From NCBI RefSeq assembly GCF_014191605.1, contig NZ_JACHWU010000001.1:744001-808000 (forward strand): a DNA stretch of 64,000 nt, written 5' to 3'. Source of the DNA: Prauserella isguenensis (GTDB lineage Bacteria; Actinomycetota; Actinomycetes; Mycobacteriales; Pseudonocardiaceae). Each line of letters opens with the position of its first letter. Position 1 is the stretch's first letter. The notes beneath the pieces were generated by a model. The model saw nothing but the letters and a program-made list of their open reading frames with translations. It was not told where the DNA came from and ran no database searches. Position numbers and translations under genes: made by a program. This document shows positions 58,468 to 64,000 of the stretch, piece after piece.

Positions 58468-58929
58468 CCGACAGCGGTTCCCACCCGAGAGCGGACGGAC
58501 GGGAACCGGGCTCGCCGGATCGGCGGCGCAACGATGGATTTGCTCCGATCGGGTGAGGATCGCCGTCGTCCTGCGATGGCATTTCCGCGCGCGTCCACGG
58601 TTTTCCCCGGCCCGGTGCCCGATGTGGCGCCGGGCCGGAGTTGTTCGCGGCCCTTTTCGTCCGTGTTCACCGCTACTGCCTGGCGAAAGTCATCCTCCAA
58701 CTGGGCCGATCGGCTGCAACTGAATCGATTCCCTGATCGTTCTTGTGAGAGAACCGACAGCGCTGACCTGCCTGAGGGCGCAATACGGCCGTTAGTCTCT
58801 GGGAATCCCCAAGAAACGCACGCACCGCTTGGCCGCGGTGTGTGAAGCCATTTCGGTCGCCGGCAACGGAGCCCGCACCAGGACGATGTAGTTCGGTGTG
58901 GGCTCTTGTCGTCGAAGACAGGAGAAGAG
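58468..58929. other. 462-bp region upstream of pckG
   Basis: A hairpin CGGTTCCC/GGGAACCG (58475-58482 with 58501-58508) may end the DUF6802 transcript. TAGTCT (58793-58798) could be a pckG -10. GGAGAAG (58921-58927) is the ribosome site. No gene was seen. Confidence 0.5.
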
Positions 58930-60759
58930 ATGACTGCAGTAGCCATCCCAGGGCTGGACGACGCACCGACCACGCACAGTGGCGTGCTGTCTTGGGTGCG
59001 CGAGGTCGCGGAGCTGACCACCCCGGACCGGGTGGTGTGGGTCGACGGCTCCGACGAGGAAGCCGAACGCATCAACCAGGAACTGGTCGAGGCTGGCACG
59101 TTCGTCAAGCTCGACAAACGGCCGAACTCGTACTGGGCCGCGTCGGACCCGAGCGACGTCGCGCGGGTCGAGGAGCGCACCTTCATCTGCTCCGAGCGCG
59201 AAGAGGACGCCGGGCCCACCAACAACTGGATGGCCCCGGGCGAGATGAAGGCCACCATGACCGAGCTCTACCGGGGCTGCATGCGTGGTCGGACGATGTA
59301 CGTCATTCCCTTCTGCATGGGTCCGCTCGGCGACGATGACCCGAAGCTCGGTATCGAGATCACCGACTTCGCGTACGTCGTGGCCTCGATGCGGGTCATG
59401 ACCCGGATGGGCAAGAAGGCGCTGGACAAGTTCATCACCGAGGACGGCACCGAGCGCGAGTTCGTGCCGGCGCTGCACTCGGTGGGCAAGCCGCTCGAGC
59501 CGGGCGAGCAGGACGTCCCGTGGCCCTGCAACGACACGAAGTACATCACGCACTTCCCCGAGTCGCGCACGATCTGGAGCTACGGCTCCGGGTACGGCGG
59601 CAACTCGCTGCTCGGCAAGAAGTGCTACTCGCTGCGCATCGCCTCGGCGATGGCGCGCGACGAGGGCTGGCTCGCCGAGCACATGCTGATCCTCAAGCTG
59701 ATCTCGCCGGAGAACAAGGCCTACTACGTGGCGGCCGCGTTCCCGAGCGCGTGCGGCAAGACGAACCTCGCGATGCTGCAGCCGACACTGCCCGGCTGGC
59801 GCGCCGAGACCATCGGTGACGACATCGCGTGGATGCGCTTCGGCGAGGACGGCAGGCTGTACGCGATCAACCCCGAGTTCGGCTTGTTCGGCGTCGCGCC
59901 CGGCACCGGCGAGAAGACGAACCCGGTGGCGATGAAGACCATCGAGAAGGGCAACACCGTCTACACCAACGTCGCGCTCACCGACGACGGCGACGTGTGG
60001 TGGGAGGGCATGACCAAGGAGGCGCCCGCCCACCTGACGGACTGGAAGGGCCGCGACTGGACGCCGGATTCGGACGAGCCGGCCGCCCACCCGAACTCGC
60101 GGTTCTGCGCGCCCATCTCGCAGATCCCGACGCTGGCGCCGGAGTGGGACGACCCGAAGGGCGTGCCGATCTCGGCCATCCTGTTCGGTGGTCGTCGTAA
60201 GACCACGGTTCCGCTGGTCAACGAGTCGCGCGACTGGCAGCAGGGCGTGTTCATGGGCGCCACGATGTCGTCGGAGAAGACGGCGGCCGCGGCGGGCAAG
60301 GTCGGCGAGGTCCGCCGCGACCCGATGGCGATGCTGCCGTTCCTCGGCTACCACGCGGGCGACTACTTCCAGCACTGGCTGGACACCGGCAAGAACGCCG
60401 ACCAGTCGAAGCTGCCGAAGATCTTCTACGTCAACTGGTTCCGGCGCGGCGACGACGGCCGGTTCCTGTGGCCGGGCTTCGGCGAGAACACGCGCGTTCT
60501 CAAGTGGATCGTCGAGCGGCTCGAGGGCAAGGCGAACGCCCAGGAGACGCCGATCGGCCTCGTGCCCACGGCCGACGACATCGAGACGTCCGGCCTGTCC
60601 GAGCCGATCGAGGACATCCAGGCCTCGCTCGACGTCAACGTCGACGAGTGGAGGCAGGAGATCCCGCTCATCGAGGAGTGGTTCGCCTCGATCGGCGAGG
60701 ACAAGATCCCGTCCGCGCTGAAGGACGAGCTCGCGGCGCTGAAGCAGCGCCTCGGCTGA
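58930..60759 (+). CDS. pckG: Phosphoenolpyruvate carboxykinase (GTP)
   Basis: The 609-residue protein has the GTP-PEPCK P-loop [13 protein letters not shown], the substrate loop [29 protein letters not shown] (metal and nucleotide residues) and [13 protein letters not shown]. It converts oxaloacetate and GTP to PEP and CO2 for gluconeogenesis (or the reverse in anaplerosis). Length matches the family. ATG 58930 follows GGAGAAG. A strong T-tailed terminator closes the gene. Confidence 0.97.
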   Translation: MTAVAIPGLDDAPTTHSGVLSWVREVAELTTPDRVVWVDGSDEEAERINQELVEAGTFVKLDKRPNSYWAASDPSDVARVEERTFICSEREEDAGPTNNWMAPGEMKATMTELYRGCMRGRTMYVIPFCMGPLGDDDPKLGIEITDFAYVVASMRVMTRMGKKALDKFITEDGTEREFVPALHSVGKPLEPGEQDVPWPCNDTKYITHFPESRTIWSYGSGYGGNSLLGKKCYSLRIASAMARDEGWLAEHMLILKLISPENKAYYVAAAFPSACGKTNLAMLQPTLPGWRAETIGDDIAWMRFGEDGRLYAINPEFGLFGVAPGTGEKTNPVAMKTIEKGNTVYTNVALTDDGDVWWEGMTKEAPAHLTDWKGRDWTPDSDEPAAHPNSRFCAPISQIPTLAPEWDDPKGVPISAILFGGRRKTTVPLVNESRDWQQGVFMGATMSSEKTAAAAGKVGEVRRDPMAMLPFLGYHAGDYFQHWLDTGKNADQSKLPKIFYVNWFRRGDDGRFLWPGFGENTRVLKWIVERLEGKANAQETPIGLVPTADDIETSGLSEPIEDIQASLDVNVDEWRQEIPLIEEWFASIGEDKIPSALKDELAALKQRLG

Positions 60760-60798
60760 CGTCGTAACGGGCGGTGGCGACCACCGTCACCCCCTTCA

Positions 60799-60854
60799 AG
60801 CCCCAAGGGCACCTTGGTTGCACTCAGTGCCCCCAAGGTGCCCTTGGGGCTTTT
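60799..60854 (+). terminator. Rho-independent terminator of pckG
   Basis: A perfect 19-bp stem (60799-60817 with 60833-60851) with a nested GCAC/GTGC hairpin in the loop, followed by TTTT. The T-run overlaps the stop codon of the convergent methyltransferase. Bases 60832-60850 recur at 33332-33350. Confidence 0.9.
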
Positions 60855-61593
60855 ACGGTTCCGGGGCGTCTGCACGTTGTGTGACGAAGACGTACTCCAT
60901 ACCGAGGCGATCGGGTGCGTCGCGGACGTCGGTGACGTCGAACCCCGCGGAGCGCAGGCTCGCGACGATCTCGTCGTGATCGCGGAACCGCAGGGTCGAG
61001 TCCGACGACGGTGTGGACCCGTCCGGGAATCGGTACGTGTGCCGGAACGACACCAGCGGCAGGTCGACGTCGGTGACGGTGAGCTGTCCGGTCACGGTGC
61101 CGACACCCGGCACGTCGCGGGTCACCGCCGGAGCCCGCGCCCAGCGTTCCCACGCGCGAGCCTCCGGACGGCGCGTCTCGAACGCGAGATGACCGCCCGG
61201 CCGGAGCGCGTCGTGGATGGCGCCGAGCGTGGCGTGCCAGTCGTCGTCGGTGAGGAACACCTGTGCGACGTTGCCGGTCATCACGGCGAGGTCGGCGCGG
61301 AAGCCGGGCAGGTGTGACGGCACCGCGTCGGCGCTTCCGTCGAGCCATGTGACCTCGGCGCTTTTGCCACGCGCGATGTCGAGGGAAGCCTTCGCCGGGT
61401 CGACACCGACGACCTCCCGGCCCGTCGCCGCCAGTGCCACGGCGGGTTCACCGGTGCCGCAGCCGACGTCGAGCACGCGGCGGGCGCCCAGCTGGTCGGC
61501 GATGCCCACGTAGAGCGGGATGTCGTCGCGAGGACCATCGAACGTGTCGTAGAGGCGTGCGAGGCGTGGGTCGGCGAAGATCGCGTCGGGCAT
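60853..61593 (-). CDS. SAM-dependent class I methyltransferase
   Basis: The 246-residue protein has LYDTFDGPRDD, motif I VLDVGCGTGEPAVALA (about residues 40-55), motif II VVGVDPAKASLDIAR, AVMTGNVAQVFL and a second half with beta strands (GQLTVTDVDLPLVSFRHTYRF). It resembles generic ubiE-like small-molecule methyltransferases; the substrate is unknown. ATG 61593 is preceded by TACCCT at 6 nt (leaderless type). It is divergent from an LLM oxidoreductase. Confidence 0.85.
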   Translation of the reverse strand: MPDAIFADPRLARLYDTFDGPRDDIPLYVGIADQLGARRVLDVGCGTGEPAVALAATGREVVGVDPAKASLDIARGKSAEVTWLDGSADAVPSHLPGFRADLAVMTGNVAQVFLTDDDWHATLGAIHDALRPGGHLAFETRRPEARAWERWARAPAVTRDVPGVGTVTGQLTVTDVDLPLVSFRHTYRFPDGSTPSSDSTLRFRDHDEIVASLRSAGFDVTDVRDAPDRLGMEYVFVTQRADAPEP

Positions 61594-61700
61594 GCGCGGA
61601 GGGTACGAGCGCGCACTCACGACCGGCGAACGGATTTCGCCCGCCGCGGAACCGGCGCTCGGGCGGACTGCTCGGCCCCTGATTTCGGTAGCGTGCCGCC

Positions 61701-62540
61701 ATGGGGTTCCGATTCGGTGTGAACATGCTCGCCTCGGACGAGCGGACGCGGTGGCTCGACAAGTGCCGCAGGGCCGAGGATCTCGGTTTCGACGTCGTCG
61801 CCGCGCCCGATCACCTGGGGATGCCCGCGCCGTTCCCCTCGTTGGTCGCCGCTGCCGAGGCGACCGAGCGGGTGCGGCTGGCGACGTTCGTCGTCAACAC
61901 CGCGTTCTACAACCCGACCATGTTGGCCCGTGACGTCGAGACGACGGATCGGCTGCTCGACGGCAGGCTCGAACTCGGCCTGGGCACCGGGTACGCGAGG
62001 GCCGAGTTCGACGCGGCTGGCTTACCGTTCCCCGGCCCCGGCGCACGTCTGGACCACCTCGAACGGTGCCTGGCGGTGCTGCGGGAACACTACGGCGAGC
62101 GGCGGTTGCCGCCGGTACTGCTCGGTGGGCAGCGCGACCGGATGTTGCGCATCGCCGCGCGCGAGGCGGACGTCGTCGGGTTCACGGGCGCGCACTTCAA
62201 CCGCGACGGCGACGGTGCGACGCTCGGCGGTCCGTCCGAACTGGACGAACGTGTGGCGTTCGTGCGCTCCGAGGCTGGCGATCGCGACCCCGAGCTGAAC
62301 CTGTTGATCCAGCACGTCGAGGTCACCGACGACCGGGCGGCCGCGCTGGAACGTCTCCGCCGGTACGACCCGACGAAGTCCGCGGACGAACTGGGCGAGC
62401 TGCCGGTACTGCTGGTCGGCACGGCTACGCAGATCGCGGATCGGCTGCGCGCCCACCGGGAGCGGTTCGGGTTCACCTACATCACGGTGATGGAGAAGGA
62501 CATGACCGCCTTCGCCGACGTCATCGAGCAGCTGCGCTGA
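61701..62540 (+). CDS. LLM-class F420-dependent oxidoreductase
   Basis: The 279-residue luciferase-like TIM barrel has RAEDLGFDVVAAPDHLG at residues about 24-40, VRLATFVVNTAFYNPTMLARDVETTD, LELGLGTGYARAEFDAAG and PPVLLGGQRDRMLRIAARE. These match the TIGR03621-type F420-dependent actinobacterial group. It probably transfers hydride between F420 and an unknown substrate. TAGCGT ends 6 nt before ATG 61701 (leaderless type). F420 use is inferred from subfamily likeness. Confidence 0.87.
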   Translation: MGFRFGVNMLASDERTRWLDKCRRAEDLGFDVVAAPDHLGMPAPFPSLVAAAEATERVRLATFVVNTAFYNPTMLARDVETTDRLLDGRLELGLGTGYARAEFDAAGLPFPGPGARLDHLERCLAVLREHYGERRLPPVLLGGQRDRMLRIAAREADVVGFTGAHFNRDGDGATLGGPSELDERVAFVRSEAGDRDPELNLLIQHVEVTDDRAAALERLRRYDPTKSADELGELPVLLVGTATQIADRLRAHRERFGFTYITVMEKDMTAFADVIEQLR

Positions 62541-62563
62541 CGGCACCACCGGAAGCGATCCGC

Positions 62564-63862
62564 TCAGAACAGGCCGATGAGCTCGTCCACGGCCAGGTAA
62601 CCGAACAGCGCCAAGCACATCGTGAGCAGCGTGTTCGACAGCCAGCCCGACCGGCCGACGCGCTCGACCCGGTTGGAGTTGAGCAGGAACAACAGCGTGC
62701 CTGCGAGGAACGGCATGAACAGTGCACCGAGCGCGCCGTAGGCGACGGTCAGCTGGAACGGCTGGTCGAGGAACAGCAGCGCCATCGGCGGGAACGTTAA
62801 CCACGCCGCATACCCACGGAACACGGGACTGCCGATGCCCGCGCGGTGGTCGTAGTCGGACAGTTCCTCGGCTTCGCCCACCGCGTAGCGGGGCAGCCGC
62901 CACGTGCGCCACCAGTCGGCGAACAGCAGGCTGACACCGTTCCACACACCGACGAGCGAGCTGAACGACACGGCCCAGAACCCGACGAGGAACGGGATGC
63001 GCGCCCACTGGCCGTAGTCGGCGGCGAGCGTGTTGCCGAGCATCAGCAGACCCTCGTCACCGTCGATGACATTGTGCCCGGCCAGCAGCTCCGCACCGAC
63101 GATGAGCATCGCGACGACGAAGATCGCCGTGGTGACGTAGCCGGTCGTGTTGTCGAGCCGCATCATCGACAGCCAGCCCGACGACCTCCAGCCCTTGGCG
63201 AGCGTCCAGTAGCCGTAGGCGGCCATGGTGATGGTTCCGCCGACGCCACCGATCAGGCCCAGGACGTACACGAACGAACCGTCGGGCAGCCGCGGCACGA
63301 AACCTTCGAAGGTTTCGACCAGGTTCGGCGTCACGAGGATCGCGGTGCCGACGACGGCGACGAACATGACGCCGACGAGGACCGTCATCACCTTCTCGAT
63401 CACGGCGTACCGGCCGAACCACACGAGCACGAACCCGGCGACGCCGCAGATCATCGCCCAGTAGCGCACGTCGATCGCGGGGAAGAGCGCGTTCAACGGA
63501 AGGCCGCTGGCCGACATGGCCGTGGCACCGTAGACGAAACCCCACACCACCGCGTATGCGCCGAAGTAGACGAGGACCCAGCGGCCGAGGGTGCGCCAGC
63601 CCGAGAGCATCGTGCGGCCGGACGTCAGGTGCCACCGGCCGACGGCTTCACCCAGGGCGATCTTGAAGATCGTTCCGACGATCACGGCCCACAGCAGCGC
63701 GTAGCCGTAACGCGAGCCGGCGACCATCGTGGCGACGAGGTCGCCTGCGCCGACGCCGGTCGCCGCGGCCATGATGCCGGGGCCGATCTGGCGGACTTTC
63801 GCCTTCAGACCGACGGGAACTTCGGGTTCTGCCACCTCGCCGTGGCGGGGATCGGAGGACAT
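62564..63862 (-). CDS. Nramp-fold transporter lacking the DPGN motif
   Basis: The 432-residue protein has about 11 membrane helices and the Nramp-like start QIGPGIMAAATGVGAGDLVATMVAGSRYG. In true Nramp manganese/iron carriers this helix carries DPGN, but here it reads GAGD (residues 38-41). The helix-6 metal motif (MPH) is replaced by TMAAYGYW. Both metal-binding elements are therefore altered, as in Nramp-related proteins with other substrates. ATG 63862 is preceded by TAGATT at 7 nt, overlapping the stop of the upstream gene. Confidence 0.85.
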   Translation of the reverse strand: MSSDPRHGEVAEPEVPVGLKAKVRQIGPGIMAAATGVGAGDLVATMVAGSRYGYALLWAVIVGTIFKIALGEAVGRWHLTSGRTMLSGWRTLGRWVLVYFGAYAVVWGFVYGATAMSASGLPLNALFPAIDVRYWAMICGVAGFVLVWFGRYAVIEKVMTVLVGVMFVAVVGTAILVTPNLVETFEGFVPRLPDGSFVYVLGLIGGVGGTITMAAYGYWTLAKGWRSSGWLSMMRLDNTTGYVTTAIFVVAMLIVGAELLAGHNVIDGDEGLLMLGNTLAADYGQWARIPFLVGFWAVSFSSLVGVWNGVSLLFADWWRTWRLPRYAVGEAEELSDYDHRAGIGSPVFRGYAAWLTFPPMALLFLDQPFQLTVAYGALGALFMPFLAGTLLFLLNSNRVERVGRSGWLSNTLLTMCLALFGYLAVDELIGLF

Positions 63863-63872
63863 GCGCAGCAAT

Positions 63873-64000
63873 CTAACCGGCGTCGGCGCTCCGGGACAGG
63901 GCGGTGTCGGCGTCGGCACCCGGGGGTTCGGCCAGCTCATAGCGCAGGTCGTCGAGTGGTAGGCCGACCGCGTCGGCGATCGCCAGAACGGTGAAGAACG
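63873..64000 (-). CDS. 3' end of a gene entering from the right edge
   Basis: The minus strand is open from the window edge to a TAG (complement of 63873-63875). The visible 42 residues include FFTVLAIADAVGLPLDDLRYEL and end with a hydrophilic Ala/Asp tail. Its composition is like the neighbouring genes. The stop lies 10 nt before the Nramp-fold gene start, so the two may form an operon. The family cannot be recognised from this fragment. Confidence 0.55.
   Translation of the reverse strand, partial: FFTVLAIADAVGLPLDDLRYELAEPPGADADTALSRSADAG

Noticed and set aside
58534-58845. 103-codon frame upstream of pckG
   Set aside because: No ribosome site, no domain, atypical codon use; treated as non-coding.

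Overview
Organism. The window is about 70% G+C with tightly packed genes, many GTG starts and many starts that look leaderless. It carries actinobacterial marker families: DUF5318, ESX-associated EspG/PPE/EspC-like proteins, PadR-ino1, an F420-dependent LLM enzyme, GTP-type PEPCK and DUF3558. The order ino1 / padR / DUF5318 / ponA / GT87 / rpsF-ssb-rpsR-rplI / dnaB matches the mycobacterial Rv0046c-Rv0058 block. The ESX-like proteins, the chaplin-like repeat protein and the dynamin pair suggest a Pseudonocardiaceae genome (Saccharomonospora, Prauserella or Amycolatopsis type). The genus is inference. The replication and ribosomal block implies an origin-proximal position. Layout 1-9.1 kb: the 3' part of a chaplin-like repeat protein, then small metabolic and regulatory genes (LigB-type dioxygenase, NmrA-like reductase, methyltransferase divergent from an XRE-cupin regulator, ArsR-SRPBCC pair, a DLH-fold protein lacking its nucleophile), then dnaB. 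Layout 9.1-28.8 kb: the conserved core. A LexA-type box overlaps the dnaB promoter and DnaA-box-like sequences lie further upstream. An ESX substrate module (EspC-like, DUF3558 lipoprotein, PPE-like, EspG) separates dnaB from rpsF-ssb-rpsR-rplI. Three tandem surface proteins with C-terminal membrane anchors follow, then endonuclease IV, two convergent overlapping GT87 mannosyltransferase-like genes, the class A PBP ponA, DUF5318, and padR-ino1. Layout 28.8-45 kb: HAD phosphatase, an MFS exporter behind an AT-rich dyad operator, a Tat-exported PhoX phosphatase behind a PHO-box-like repeat, alpha/beta hydrolase, SDR, a TIGR02206 membrane protein, a GntR(YtrA)-ABC operon, an SAH/MTA-type deaminase, and a two-component system divergent from a MacB/FtsX-like ABC exporter. 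Layout 45-64 kb: trmB with an unknown partner, a second ABC exporter, TetR-SDR, a second two-component system, a dynamin-GrpE-like-dynamin-DUF6802 cluster, pckG, a methyltransferase, an F420-type LLM oxidoreductase, and an Nramp-fold transporter lacking the DPGN metal motif. A further gene runs off the right edge. How the genes fit together: the core block couples translation, replication and cell-wall growth (ribosomal proteins, SSB, DnaB, PBP1A, inositol and mannolipid synthesis). The accessory genes around it are mostly regulator-plus-target units with visible operators. The best candidates for new biology are the dynamin/GrpE-like cluster, the trio of anchored surface proteins, the orphan ESX module beside dnaB, and the cysteine-free chaplin-like repeat protein. 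No tRNA, rRNA, CRISPR array, transposase or phage gene was seen.
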